Assembly: GCA_963573385.1 (NCBI GenBank)
Contig: CAUYLG010026874.1
Coordinates: 20,909-84,908 of the forward strand
DNA: 64,000 nucleotides
From: Cacajao melanocephalus
Lineage: Eukaryota; Chordata; Mammalia; Primates; Pitheciidae
Direction: 5' to 3'
Below, in pieces: positions 1-12,720 of this stretch. The notes under the pieces are model-generated. The model had not been told where the DNA came from. It did not search any database and was given only the letters and a program-made list of their open reading frames with translations. The position numbers were made by a program, and so were the translations under genes. The number at the start of each line of letters is the position of its first letter. Position 1 is the first letter of the stretch.

Positions 1-2568
1 CAGAGACTATTATGAACACATGTATGCACACAAACTAGAAAACCTGCAAGAAATGGATAAGTTCATGAAAACATGCAACTTCCCAAACTGAACCAGGAAG
101 AAATTCAAACCCTAAACAGACCAATAATGAGTTCCAAAATTGAATCCCTAATAAAAAGCCTAACAACCAGAAAAATCCCAGAACCAAATGGATTCACACT
201 GAATTCTACCAGACACATAAAAAGCTGGTACCATTTCTATTTAAACTCTTCCAAAAAACTGAAAAGGAGGGACTCCTCCCCAACTCATTCTATGAAGGCA
301 GCATTATTCTGATACTGAAACCTGGCAGAGACACAACAACATAAACTTCAGGCCAATATGCATGATGAACACAGAAGCAAAATTCCTCAACTAAATACTA
401 GGAAACCAAATTCAGTAGTACATCAAAAAGCTAAACCACTGCCATCAAGTAGGTTTTATCCCTGGAATGCAAGGTTGGTTCAACATACACAAACTAATAT
501 GATTCATCACATAAACAGAACCAAAACCAAAAACCACATGATCATCTCAATAGATGCAGAAAAGGCAATCAGTAAAATTCAGCATCCCTTCATGTTAAAA
601 ACTCTCAACAAACCAGGCATTGAAGAAACATATTTAAAAAAAATAAAGGCTATCTGTGACAAACTCACAGCTAACATCCTACTGAGTAGGCAAAAGCTGG
701 AAGTATTCCCCTTGAGAACTAGAACAAGACAAGGACGCCCTCTCTCACCACTCCTATTCAACACAGTACAGGAAACCCTAGCTAGACTTAGGCAAGAGAA
801 AGAAATACAAGGTATCCAAATAAAAAGAGAGGAAGTCAAACTATCCTTGTTTGCAAATGATATGATTCTATACTGAGAAAACCCCACAGTCTCTGCCCAA
901 AAGCTCCTAAAGCTGAAGAACAACTTCAGCAAAGTTTCAAGATACAAAATCAATATACAAAAACCAGTAGCATTTCTATTCAGTAATAATGTCCAAGCTG
1001 AGTGCTAAATCAAGAATGCCATCCTATTCACAATAGCCACAAAAAAATACAATACCTAGGAAATGCAGTTCACCGGGGAGATAAAAGATCTCTACAAGGA
1101 GAACTACAAAACACTGCTGAAAGAAGTCAGAGGTGACACAAATAAATAGAAAAATATTCCATGCTCATGGATAGGAAGAATCAATATTGCTAAAATGGCC
1201 ATACTGCCCACAGCAATGTACAGATTCAATGCTATTCATATCAAACTGCCAATGACCTTTTTCACAGATTTAGAAAAAACTATTTTAAGCTCCATATAGA
1301 ACCAATATGCAGAGCCCAAATAGCCAGGACAATCCTAAGCAAAAAGAACTAGTTGAAGGCATCACATTGTCTGTCTTCAAACTGTACCACAAGACTACAG
1401 TAACTAAAGCAGCATGGTACTGGCACAAAATTAGACACATACAGCAAAGGACCAGAACAGAGAGCCCAGGAATAAAGCCATACACCTACAACCATCTGAT
1501 CTTTGACACAACTGACAGAAATTAACAATGAGGAAAGGATTCTCTATTCAATAAACTGTGCTGGGATAACTGGATAGCCGTATGCAGAAGATTGAAATTG
1601 GACCCCTTTCTTATACCATATACAAAAATCAACTCAAGAAAGATTAAAGACAAATATAAAACTGAAAATTATAAATATCCTAGAAGAAACCCTAGGAAAT
1701 ACCATTCTAGACATAGGCCTTGGCAGAGATTTTATGATGAAGATGCCAAAATAAATTGTAAGAAAAACAAACATTGACAAGGGGGACCTAATTAAACTAA
1801 AGAGCTTCTGAACAGCAAAAGAAACTATCCGCAGAGTAAACAGACAACCCATACAACAGGAAAAAATATTTGCACGCTATGCTTCTGACAAAGTCTACTA
1901 TCTATAATCTATAAGGTACTTAAATTAACAATCTAGAACAACACCGTTAAAAAGTGGGCAAAAACATAAACAGACACTTTTCAAAAGAAAATATATACAC
2001 AGCCACAAAGCATTTAAAAAATTCTCAACATCTCTAATCATTAGAGAAATGCAATTTTAAACCACATGAGATACTATCTCACACCACTCAGAATGGCTAT
2101 TAAAATGTTAAAAAAAATGTAGCAGATGCTGGCAAGGCTACAGAGAAAAGGGAGCACTTATACACATTGGTGGGAATGTAAGTTAGTTCAGCCACTAATT
2201 TCAAGTAGTTTGGTGATTTCTCAAAGTACTTAAAATAGAACTGCCATTTGGCCCAGCAATCTCATTATTGGGTACATGCCCAAAGGAATATAAATCTTTC
2301 TACTATAAAGACGTATGTGCATATATGTTCATCAAAGTACTATTCACAATAGCAAAGACATGTAATCAACCTAAATGTCTATCAATGGTAGACTGGATAA
2401 ATAAAGTGTGGTACATATATACCATAGGATACTGCACAGCCATAAAAAAAGAATGAGATCATGTCATTTGCAGCAACATGTATGGAGCAGGCGTCCATTT
2501 TCCTAAATGAACTAACACAGCAACAGAAAACCAAACACCAAATGTTCTCACTTATAAGTGGGAGCTAA
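1..2568 (+). pseudogene. Broken L1 ORF2 (endonuclease end, reverse transcriptase, C-terminal part)
   Basis: In L1 this frame encodes the endonuclease/reverse transcriptase that copies L1 RNA at a nicked target. Here it survives only as short open pieces in shifting frames (for example 73-312, 358-876, 1307-1525, 1592-1777, 2268-2456). The 358-876 piece holds recognisable RT sequence including a '[14 protein letters not shown]' segment. It ends at the catalytic box, which reads FANDM instead of F/YADDM because the first Asp codon is AAT at 856-858, followed by a stop at 874-876. The coding frame would end at the TAA at 2566-2568. It is a dead copy, clear by family resemblance. Confidence 0.9.
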
Positions 2569-2788
2569 ACATTCAGTAAACATGGACACAAAGAAGAAAA
2601 TGAGAGACACAGAGGCTTACTTGTGCAGGGCAGAAGAAAGGTGAGGATCGAAAAACAGCCTATCAAGTACTATGCTAATTACCTAAGTGATGAAATCATA
2701 TGTACACCACCCCCTCAACACACAATTTATCTATAGAACAAACCTGCACGTGTACCCTGAAACTGAAATAAAAGTTCAAAAAAAAGAG
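1..2788 (+). mobile_element. L1: LINE-1, primate L1P/L1MA type, 3' half (runs off left edge)
   Basis: The sequence follows L1 from the middle of ORF2 through the short 3' UTR to an A-rich end near 2780. Typical L1 landmarks are the RT region (about 540-880), the 'gcaatctcattattgggta' segment near 2255 and the 'cttataagtgggagctaa' end of ORF2 near 2551-2568. The element is decayed by stops and small indels and cannot move. Its 5' part lies outside the window, so truncation and target-site duplication cannot be judged. The subfamily is not resolved. Confidence 0.93.
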
Positions 2789-3031
2789 TTCTTAGACTTG
2801 ACACCAGAGACAAAATTCATAAAAGGAAATCTTGATAAACTGGGCTTGATCGAAATGAAAATGTTTACTCTGCAAAAGACCATAAAGAGGCTGAAAAGAC
2901 AAGCTACACTCTGGGAGAAAATACTTGCAAATCACATATCTAACAAAGGGCTAGTATCTAGAATGTATAAAGAACTCTTAAAACTCGAGTGAAAAAACAA
3001 ATCATTGAACTAGAAAATGAACAAAAGAGAT
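2789..3031 (+). mobile_element. L1: Older L1M fragment (ORF2 C-terminal region)
   Basis: Directly after the A-rich end of the preceding L1, sequence resembling late L1 ORF2 resumes ('ctctgcaaaagaccataaag', 'caaatcacatatctaacaaa'). It covers ORF2 positions already passed in the first element, so it is a separate, more diverged L1M copy that the younger element abuts or was inserted into. An open frame runs across the junction (2687-2992) by chance. Confidence 0.8.
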
Positions 3032-4779
3032 GGCATATTTGTCCTTGTCACATCAGTTGTTAGAGAAGACTTGAATTTAGACTATAAAAAGAATATGCAG
3101 ATATAAACTTTACTACATACTGGAAAGGAAGTGGAAAAAAGAAACAGGCTGAACTTTGGAATTCATACTCATGATGTCATTTAGAACTAAATAATCCAGA
3201 ATACATAGATGCTGGACTAATAAATTCTGAAGTAAATTATGTGTAGCCCTGAAGATCACAGGCCAACCTCTGTAGGTGCAGCTGGAGTCTTCCCTATATG
3301 GTATTCCCACTGTCAATCCTAGGAGAAGGCTGAACTGAAAATAGAGTAATTCTGGGGGCAGGGGTAGGGGGATTTTCACTGGAGAAGAACAACACTCCTT
3401 TCTGTGGGCCTCCTGGGAGGATTTAAACACTCTCAGACTAAGCTAGAGGGTGAGCAGTCCCTTTAGCAACCCTGAGACATGGCTAGAGGATATCCTGGAT
3501 GTCAGCTATTCTGTGTGGCACTTCCCAACATTACCCCTGCCCACATCCCATGTTCCATAAAGTTTTGTGAGAACGTGTACCCTGGTTTCTACTGTGTGGA
3601 ATTAGGAGAGGACCTCGTTTTCACTTTGGATGAAGTAGCTAAGTGTACAAAAAGAACTTCTGTCCTCCTTACCCAAGGGTCATAGAGATGGTAAAATCAT
3701 CTTTGTACATCAATGTAATGACCTCACAAAGGTCATTACAACAGAGATAGCTGTGTGGTAGCTTCGTAGGATGCCTAAATGAAACAGCTGCTCTATCCTG
3801 CTTACACTCAAAACAGCACACACTTGGTGCTGCAAAGTTGATGGAACCTATGAGGGAAGAGGCCAGTTTCCTGCAATCAGGCTGGTCTGTGAGACTGGAG
3901 TTCATATCACTTGGGTATTAACAGGAAACAAGATAATATATGACAGTCATTGGTTGTTCAGACTGGGACATTTGAGTCTTACTAAGTTAAGAGAAAAGAT
4001 CATTCTCCCCTTTTCGATAACACAATGTCTTTTCATTAGAAGCCTGAAATAGCATGGTTTTTCTCTGCTGTTCCATTCCTTCGAAACCCTACTCATAATT
4101 AGCTTCCCACAACTCCTCCTAGGTTTCTTCCACCATTACTCATCAGCCTGGTCTATTTGTGTTACCAATTATGCTTTCACAACCTCCATCAGTTTCACCA
4201 AGTTTAGTACCATCTTTTTTAAGTTCAAGTTGTAGATCTTTGGGGAACATAGGTACCTCTCCCTTATTATCAAACGCTTCCGAGTTCATCTCATATATTC
4301 ACGGAGGTCCTTAATCTAAGGTATGTGGCTGTGAGAGTTTGTGGATAAAGTCAAGTGACCCACGAGTTTAGACAGGAAAAATATTGCATATCTTTATTTT
4401 AGTTAATCTCTCACTGAAATTTGTTTTCTTCTATTATTAATTTTAGCATTTTCTTCTATTATTAATGAAAGCAGTAAATCACAATGAAATAAATAGAACA
4501 GCAGCTACTTTTATATTATATTTTAATTGTTTCAGGTATATCAAAATTCATTTATGCTCATCACTAGTTAAAATTAGATGTGCCACTAGATCAAATGTTT
4601 GCAAATAAACACATATAACACAAATTTTAAAAATATTTTGGTAACCCTTTCAATATAATTTGTGTCCTTTGTAACCCTGTATTTTTTATGAAATAATTTG
4701 TTCTTACACATTATTCTGAGAAGGGATCCATAGACTTAACTAAGCTGTCCAAGGAAATAATTCTACAAAATAGCAAAAG
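3032..4779. other. Non-repetitive stretch, no gene recognised
   Basis: No exon, RNA gene or confidently named repeat is visible. Short open frames at 3113-3430 (-), 3479-3685 (+) and 3669-3905 (-) have no recognisable motif. There is a perfect 11-bp hairpin at 3714-3740, and an 18-base segment ending in 'ttcttctattattaat' occurs twice at about 4424-4441 and 4449-4466. Confidence 0.5.
3714..3740. repeat. Perfect 11-bp inverted repeat with 5-nt loop
   Basis: The arm tgtaatgacct (3714-3724) and its exact reverse complement aggtcattaca (3730-3740) flank the loop cacaa. The inner part reads TGACCT-N5-AGGTCA, an everted pair of the nuclear-receptor half-site AGGTCA. The hairpin is a direct observation. 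Receptor binding is only a possibility. Confidence 0.75.
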
Positions 4780-5175
4780 AATTATTGAAATAGCTAAAAG
4801 TCTCTACACCATAATAGTGAAAAAATTAAAAGCAACCTAAATGCCCAATAACAGAAGACTGGTGAAATAATGCAGTCGCTAAACATAATGCTGTAGAAGA
4901 CTATTTAAGGGCATACGTGGAAAGATGATCACGATATATTATGTAAAAGAAAAGGTTGTGTAAAATGTGATTTTTTTTTTTTGTAAATCAAACACAGTAA
5001 CATAAAAAAACAGAAAATAGATGTCAAGACACATACAAGGATGCTGAGGTGGTTATTTACAGGATAGTGGGAACCGTGAGTAATCTTTTTGCTTATCTCA
5101 GTTGTGGAAATTTTCTATGAACTTGTAATTATTTTTGCAAGAAAAATCAATAAAAATTATTATTATCTTTAAAAG
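4780..5175 (+). mobile_element. L1: Old L1M (L1ME-like) 3' end
   Basis: The order of segments fits the 3' end of old mammalian L1M elements: 'aaaagcaacctaaatgccca', then 'gtggaaagatgatcacgata', then 'ggatgctgaggtggttattt', ending in 'aatcaataaaaattattatt'. It contains a run of T at about 4972-4982. No coding frame survives. Confidence 0.6.
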
Positions 5176-7198
5176 AAATGAAATCCTAAGAAAGTATTCA
5201 AAAAGATACAGAATTCTTAACTATGATCAACAATGCACTCATTCATTCAACAAATACATCTCAGTTCAATAGTCAATATTAGAGGAGGAATTTTTAATGC
5301 TATCTACAGAATTCACTATCATTATGGAAAAAGATCTGATTTTCATACCACTGATTTAGCAGCTGAATGAGTAAAAGTTTTGGTTAAGCACTATTTATCA
5401 GCTTTCTAGCCGATGGGACCTACAGTCAATGCTGTCTTTTGCACAAATACCAGATATTCACTCCTTTCAAAAACTGTCCCAATCAATAATTTTGACTTCA
5501 GAAAGTTATTTTTGTTTTGCTTTGCTAATTTGTATTTTTGTTTTTTGTGTCTTGTAACAAAGAAAAAATGAATAAATCCTCTCATGCAAGTCCTCCTATT
5601 AAAAACAAGCAAAATCTATTACAACTCTCTTCTGAATTTACATTCCCCATGAGAAAAACTCTTTCCTCCATAACTGTGTCATATTTTAAATAATGTTGAA
5701 TAATTCTGAATCATAATGAAAAAAATATTGTTATTTTATTTTTATATCTGGGTATTAGGAATTCCAAAATGCTACTGGGATAAATATGCCTATCATACTT
5801 ATATGTTAACAATATCATATTAGCTGGAAAAAAAATGTATTAGGTTTTAAGAATGATCCTAAGTGAAGATTTTGTGACTTTAAAATACAACTCTTCTAAA
5901 ATTAGACATTCATCTAATATGCAAGATAAAGTAATTGGCCTGATATCACTGGTTGTATTCATAAAAGCACCAGCATTTACATACGAAATGAATGTCATCC
6001 CCTCTGAACAGTAACCTTGGGTGACCTCAGACTAGTTTCAGTGACATATCCCTTTTCTCAGAACAATTTTAGGACCTCTCTTTTAGAGCTGTCTTTAGGC
6101 TGTTTCATTTTATTCTAAACAAATATCTTTAAAGGTTCCCAAACTTTGCCCCTTAAAGTTGGATTTGTCTCCTCAATAATTAAAAGCAACCTAGGAGGTG
6201 GAGCCCTGGGGACACCAGGGAGAAAAAAGTGGACATAACAGTAGATTGGAGAATGTACTGTGACACTTTATATTAGGGGTAATATTCAACATACTCAACA
6301 ATAGCTAAAGCAAAACACAGAGCAGTCAGAACTGGTGGGATTGGAGCAGGGACCTGGAGGACCTTAACCCAGATCCACCTATTAACTCTACAGTAGCTGG
6401 ATATGAGATACTTGAAATGTTCTAGGTGGTCCCATAGGAGAAAATGTAGCAGTGGGGATGAATGGACACTTTGGAGTTTCTGAGCTGTGACATTTACCAA
6501 ACCAATAAAGGAGAATATGAGTTTCTAATATCCACTGAATATTGGTCTTTTCAAAAAGTAAAGTGGCCACTGCTGTTCCTATGTGGCTCCTGCATTGACT
6601 CTGAAGGCACTGCCCAAGAGTCGTTTGAAAGGGTCGAGCAACAGCAGCAATATTGGAATTAATGTGCAGGATCCCAGGATAACTATTTTGGAGGGTACTA
6701 TTTAGCTAAATATTTATTCTCTAAACTCATTAGAAATAGGCTCTATTCCTTTTTCATTTTCCTGCACTAGCACCAAACACACCACTTAGCATATAGTTGC
6801 TAAATAGTTGAGTGAATGGCATGTTTGTTAAATAAAAATAACTTCAAAGTCAAATCTCATATTTAAGACTTTAAAAATTATTTTTATTTTTATTATATTA
6901 GGAAAATAATTCATTTTATTGCAGATAATTCCAAAAATCTCTTTGAAGAGACTAATTCACCAATATTCCTGACTCAAAAATACTTTGGATATCTGCCTAT
7001 TTTCCTCTGGAAAGAAGTCCTTTTCAATGCTCTTTTCATTATTACCTGACTTGAAAAGCCACAAGTAGATGTGAATCTGCATTTAACTCCTTTAAGTTTC
7101 TATTATTTCTAGCCAAAAAGAACCTTCCTTTATGGTTTTATAGTAGGTCAGACTTAAGGTTTTCCCAAGCTGGGGCTAACATACGTTGGCTTCCGGCC
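5176..7198. other. Unique AT-rich DNA, nothing recognised
   Basis: No exon-like segment with credible splice borders or named repeat was found. Open frames at 5406-5612 (-), 6273-6500 (-), 6388-6570 (-) and 6462-6662 (+) are short, overlap each other and show no motif. Confidence 0.5.
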
Positions 7199-7385
7199 AA
7201 CATTTATCAGGCTGAGGGTGTCTAGTGCTGTGCTAAGCATTTAATAAGTCATTTACTTCTAACAACCCCTTTACAGTTGAGGAAACTGAGCCACAGAGGA
7301 ATTAAGCAATTTCCCCATATTATATAGCTAGTAAGTGATGAAGATATGTTTTGAATACAATTAGATTCCAGAGCTGAGCACCCTT
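7199..7385 (-). mobile_element. MIR: MIR SINE
   Basis: Matches the reverse complement of MIR along most of its length: 'gtgctgtgctaagcatttaa', 'gttgaggaaactgagccaca', then 'tatatagctagtaagtgatg'. MIR is an ancient tRNA-derived SINE shared by mammals, and this copy is well diverged. Confidence 0.85.
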
Positions 7386-7496
7386 GATTGACACAGTATA
7401 ATAAGGAGCAGGAGCTTGTTTTCAATCAATCAATAGGTAGAAATTGAAGGTTATCCTGTATCTAAAAAGTACCTTAGAGCTCCCATTACACTTACT

Positions 7497-7585
7497 GTTT
7501 ATTGAACACATATGATGTTCCAGGTACTATTCTAGGTTCTGGGAAGGCAAATAAGGGACACAATCTCTTTCTGGTTGGCAGACAT
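7497..7585 (-). mobile_element. L2: L2 LINE 3' end fragment
   Basis: The stretch 'tgttccaggtactattctag' followed by 'gttctgggaaggcaaat' corresponds to the reverse complement of the L2 3' terminus ('tgccaggcactgtgctaggt' type). Confidence 0.6.
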
Positions 7586-9989
7586 AGCACCTAGAAACTT
7601 ACTCTAGTGTTCTAGGGTAACTTTTTCACTACTCCAAATGGGGAAAAACTAACTTCCCCGTGTTCAGTTTGAATTCTGGATTCTGAGGAATTGCCATCTT
7701 TGATGAATTTCAAAATTCATCCTACTGCTTTCTTCCTTCTGGATTCCCCTGGGGCAATATTTCATCTCCTTTGACATTCTGTCCTTCTAAGTATAATAAC
7801 AGAGAAAGGAGAAGGTGGAGGATTGGGGAGAAGCACATGGGCAATTTGGAGTGCAGGTATCATGCAAACATTTCATTAGCATGGTCAGCTTTGTCCTCTT
7901 ACTGCAGGGTTACCTCATAGAAAGCTGCTGTTCAGAGCTGGTGCCCCCAGGCTGTTTTATATACAAATATTATGTTTTAGAAGGCATTTGAAGTCATACA
8001 CTGGCCTTATTTATTACCATAATTAGGAACAATTGTAACAGTAACTGAACTTTGTACCTTTCTACACTGATTAAGTTGTACTTTAAAGGAAGGTTAATAA
8101 ATAGCCAAAGAGAAGGCTACCAAAGAACTAAAGCTGGAACGGTAAACCGTACTAAATGCCCAGACAAGCTGAAAGAGAAACATATTTTTTTACCATAAAA
8201 TTATGTAATATGTGTTGAAAGGTTGGTCTGCTGTGTAGGTGGAGTTAGCGACCCATCCCATCCCTGCTCCGCTAAGATTTCAAGGTAAAATAAGAGTTTG
8301 CTAACAACAGCAAAATACAGTTATTTCCCCTTTTCTCTGAAAACCAAAACTCCCAATACTTAAAGTCATCCTAATGTTCTCAATAACTTATTTTTAAATT
8401 TATTTTCTGATTGTATAATATGTGGCCTTATATTTTTTTTTCTGGAACAAAATTCATTATGTATTTTAAATAGAAGCAAACAGACCAAAAAAAATAGATA
8501 CATCAAGGATTAGGAGATTCTGCCCCTTCACCTAAAGGTTTGGTCTATGTAAAACTACAACTTCCTTTGGAAGAAATCATGTTTTAAGTTGTTCTCAGTC
8601 ACTTCCACTTTAGTGTGAAGGAGAACTTGAATCTTTTTGAAGAACAGATTTTTATTAGAAGATAGAGAGTAAGATTTGCCATCCTTTTTTGAGAAGCAAA
8701 TGTTTCTAGTCCTTTCCTTTGTTCTTTTTCCTTATTCTTGGCCCAAGAACAGGACTGCTTTAACTTAACAAATACCAAAGTCTTTCTTTCTCGAAATGAT
8801 GAGGTACATCCATCTTCTATCTAGTGAGAGAGAGAAATCATACTTAAATCTCAAATTTAAAGAGAATCTCTCCTGCACACTCTTTTATCATACTCAAGAA
8901 AAAATAACCAAGTTGACCACCCTATAGTCACATAACCCATGTGAATAAAATGCTAAAGGGTTTTTATCAAAGACATTATAGAAAACCAGTCCCTTTGGCT
9001 CATGGAGTATGTCAGGTTTTTCTTTAAACCTTCACCTCTTCTGTGTTTAAGTCATCAGACCAATAAGACATGATGCTCAAAGCTTAAAATTTTAAGTCTA
9101 AGAATGATACAGAACATGCAAAATGGATGTTACAGCAAACAGTTGTGCTTTGGGGAAACTATGATGTAATATCCTGAAAAACAAATTCAAGTCATAAAAA
9201 TGTAGTTTACTGACCCCTGGAGAGAATTGTATCCACAGGTCTGGGAACGATGTCTTGTCAAACACCCTCACTCCACGTCTGAGCCCTTTTGCTCTATGTG
9301 GTTTTTCCCTCAGGGATCATTATTGGGCTTCATAATGATTAGTTTGTGTATGAAAAAGGAAAGTTCAGGACTATAATTTCATACATACTTAGAAAAAATC
9401 ATATAAAGAAAATTCAGTAGCGAGACAAGTAATCTCCTGGAGCCTGCTGTGACCACGAGGATACCTGTGCAAAGGACAGGCTGATAAATGAATGTGCCCA
9501 GCACGCAAGGAGGAGATGAGCCACGTGGAGGAAAGCTTTGTCTCCCTGCAGCTTAGCAAGCACTGCTTTCCTGGTCTCCACTTCAGAAACAATGTAAGTA
9601 TCCACAGAGAAGCAGACGGCAGCTATTAAAGCAAATATGTATGAGACTGTCCAAGTTAGAAATTCACTAACAAAGAGAGGGGCAAAGGGAAGGTGTATAT
9701 TTCTTTTAATTTTTGCAACTATTTACTTATAGAGATACTTGATTAATAACAGCCTAAGTGAGAGGTACACCAAAGCAAAGTGGAGCTGAAAATGAGGTCC
9801 AGAGTAAAACCAGATTGCTCAATCTGTCCCCTCTGAGGGAACAGAGACAGGAGGAGACCCCAGAAGGCAGGACGTGTGATCAGTCCTTCAGCTCACCTCT
9901 GCAAAGGCTGCCTTCTCTACAGATTGCCAAGTCCTCTCACCTGGAGAGACAGCATTGCCTAGAGAAGGGAAAAATCTGTCTAAATTCTA
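7586..9989. other. Unique DNA without a recognised gene
   Basis: No named repeat is apparent. The region 9400-9610 is less AT-rich, with overlapping open frames on the minus strand (9389-9592 and 9414-9605) and a strong plus-strand donor-like site, gtaagtat at 9593-9600, but no convincing exon. The segment 9758-10021 is open on plus and runs into an Alu. Confidence 0.45.
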
Positions 9990-10288
9990 GGTTGGGCCAG
10001 TGTGGTGATTCACGCCTATAATCACAACACTTTGGGAGGCCAAGGCAGGTGGCTAGCTCGAGCTCAGGAGTTCGACACCAGCCTGGGAAATATAGTGAGA
10101 TCCCATCTCTACAAAAAAATACAAAAATTAGCCAAGTGTGGTGGTGCACACCTGTGGTCCCAGCTACTTGAGAGGCTGAAGTGGGAGGGTCACTTGAATC
10201 CAGAAGGTTGAGGCTGCAGTGAGCTGTGATCCTGCCATTGTACTCCAGCCTGGGTGACAGAGCAAGACTGTCACATACACATACAAAC
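9990..10288 (+). mobile_element. Alu: AluJ-type SINE, full length
   Basis: Both arms are present: the left arm starts near 'gggccagtgtggtgattcac', a middle A-rich linker is 'ctacaaaaaaatacaaaaat', and the right arm ends in 'ctgggtgacagagcaagact'. Many changes from the AluS/Y sequence and lost CpGs fit the oldest (J) class. The A-tail has degenerated to an 'acatacacatac' run. It sits against the MIR that follows. Confidence 0.93.
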
Positions 10289-10304
10289 TGTCTAGGTTGG
10301 CCCC

Positions 10305-10450
10305 TCACCTGGAGCCAATTACTTAATGTCCCTGTGCCTCAGTTTTCTCATCTGTGAAGGGGGTGGCAATAGGACATGCCTCAGTTTGAAGACATCTACA
10401 ATAGTGCTTGGCACATAGCAATGGCTCAGGAAATGTTAGGTTTTATTATA
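10305..10450 (+). mobile_element. MIR: MIR SINE fragment
   Basis: Contains the MIR core and 3' part: 'cctcagttttctcatctgtg' then 'agtgcttggcacatagcaat' and 'ggaaatgttaggttttatta'. Confidence 0.85.
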
Positions 10451-11139
10451 TTCTTGTCAACAGTCATGTCAACATGACTTTGCTTTTAAAAAAGAAGTAT
10501 TAAAAATCTGTCCAACCCTTTGCAGCTGTACTTAAGCTTTAATGAAAAGGAGAGGTGACTTCCCCACTTTGCCTTCCTCAGGTGAAATAACTTGAGGAGT
10601 CTTCTACATTTTTTAAAATTTGTATTCATCTCTGTATTCCTCTATGAACAAAAATAAACCCCTTGGAAAAGCAGCATGAAAACTGGCATCTGGGTGTTTT
10701 TCAGAGTAGATAGCTGAGTAGGGGAGAAGTTGGGAGCCTGTGTTCCACTCAGGACAGAAAATTAAGCAGGAGAAACTGGGAAAGAGAAGGCTGTGGAAAA
10801 AAAGAAGGGAATGGCAGAAACAAGCAAGGATGGGTCTCTGGATTTGAACTGGGACAGATGCCTTTAGCCTGATAAAGCCCAAGTTGCCCTGACCTAGTAC
10901 CTAACCCTGTGATTCTTAGCTGAAGGAGGCAGTGGCCTAACAGCAGGGAGAAATGAAACTAATGAAAGTGCTGAATATGTGCACATAAAGGCCAAAAAAT
11001 ACAAGTTCAAGAATCATTTTGTAAGAGTCATATTTGTGGCCTTCTTAATTGACAATGTCTGTTAAAAGACGCATATTCATGATTTTCATCTCATTCCTTC
11101 AGTCAAAAGCATTACTCTAACAAGCAGTCATCATCATCC
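10451..11139. other. Unique DNA, nothing recognised
   Basis: A short minus-strand open frame (10613-10882) has no motif and no supporting signal. No named repeat is seen. Confidence 0.45.
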
Positions 11140-11700
11140 CTAGACTGAACTAATGCAGCAGCCTGCCAGCTGCTCTTCTGCGTTCCACTCTTACCTGACT
11201 GTGCTCCATTCTCTACACAGAGCCTGAGTTATTTTCATAGGATAAAAAGGTATATCACTCCCTGATTAGAACATATCACATTTAGAAGAAATTCAAATTT
11301 CTACCATGACATGTAGGACCCTGCATTATCTGACCCTTGCCTAATTTTTGACTTCATCTTATATCCCCACTTTTTTATTGCAACGGTGCTACACTGGCCT
11401 TTCAATCCCCAGCTGGTTCCTGCCTCAGGGCCTTTGCACTGGCTATTTCTTCCTCACAACTGGTCACAGTGCTCAAGTCCTGGCTCAACATTACTACCTT
11501 TTTCAAACTATCTCATCTAAAAAAGACTCCCCTAATAATTATCTGTCATTAACTAAAATTCTTATGTATTTATTTGCAAGTTTATCATCATTTTCCCCTT
11601 ATTAGAACATACATGAAATCAGGGATCTTGTTTACTCAGCACTTAGCATTTTGTGCCTGGCATAAAGTAAGCTCCTATTAGGTATCTGTTGAAGAAGTAA
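11140..11700 (+). mobile_element. L2: L2 LINE, 3' part (about 560 bp)
   Basis: Typical L2 order is visible: 'ctccattctctacacagagc', 'tgcctcagggcctttgcact' (about 11423), 'atgaaatcagggatcttgtt' and the terminal 'ttgtgcctggcataaagtaa' near 11652. An open frame at 11348-11605 lies inside it and is not a gene. Confidence 0.8.
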
Positions 11701-12609
11701 ACAAATAATAAGTAAACAGAACCCAGATGCAAAAAAAGAAGAAAAGAAAAATGTGTTCATGAGAATATACTTCAAAAGGGTTGAATGGCTGAAAGGGTAT
11801 TAGGAAAATTTTTCTCTGCGGTTAGAAATTCAAAAAATGTTAAGTAATGATCTAGATATTCAATTGATTGATGGCTTCTGTCTAGTTTCTTATTCCTGTA
11901 ATTCAGATCCCAGCCTTCCATTAATGGTTGAAAACCTTTCAGACAATCTACACAGAGTTTGGAATAGAAACTTAATGGAGATAACTGTCCAGTTCAAAAC
12001 TGCAGACTCTGAAAACTAGTCTGTCAGAGGAACATTGGCTATGCTTCCATTTTGCCCTATTAATTCAATTACTAGGAAAGCCACTCTAACTATTGAATGT
12101 AACAGAATGAAAATACATGAAAATGAAAAATCATTTCAAAATAACAAAGGACCCAATAAAAATTATCTTTCATAGGAAGAAACCTGTATTTAATGCCATA
12201 TTAAACAATATGTGATTTGAGACTGGAAAGAATGAGTTACTGATTTTGTAAATAAAAAATTTTGGCACGAACATGTCATCTGTTTGGCAATTCGCACATC
12301 CATATTTCATAATTAGGTCATGACTCCTTTTCATCATGTTGGGCTAAGTCCTCTATCAAGCTCAAAGTAAACCTTGCTTTACAACAATCAAATGCTTTCA
12401 GTTTGTGTTATGTTCAGTAACTTGTTGTTTCAAATATAACTTTTAAGTAACCAATAATAAAATGCTATATTGAGTAGATATTCAAATATCGATGCCATAA
12501 CAAGTTGCTATCTCTTTACAAATTTTGTAGAATCTGTCATTACAGATACTTCAAGATTTTGCAGTTCCCTCTGTTTGTTTTCCAAGGCTGCAGACAATTT
12601 AACAGAATT
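11701..12609. other. Unique AT-rich DNA, nothing recognised
   Basis: No exon or named repeat seen. Open frames at 11837-12019 and 12470-12682 are short and carry no motif. Confidence 0.45.
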
Positions 12610-12720
12610 TCCTAAGACTCATCGGACATACAGATTCCTGAGCCCTGCCCATGGAGATTCTGCTCCTGCAGATCTAAGTTGAGGTTCAGGAATCAATATT
12701 TGTTTAAAAGGCTTCTAAAG
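12610..12720. mobile_element. Possible hAT-Charlie (MER-type) fragment
   Basis: The run 'acagattcctgagccctgcc', 'ggagattctgctcctgcaga' and 'aatatttgtttaaaaggctt' resembles the middle of hAT-Charlie non-autonomous elements ('cctgggccccaccc...gattctgattcagtaggtct'). It is short and diverged; the family is not assigned. Confidence 0.4.
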
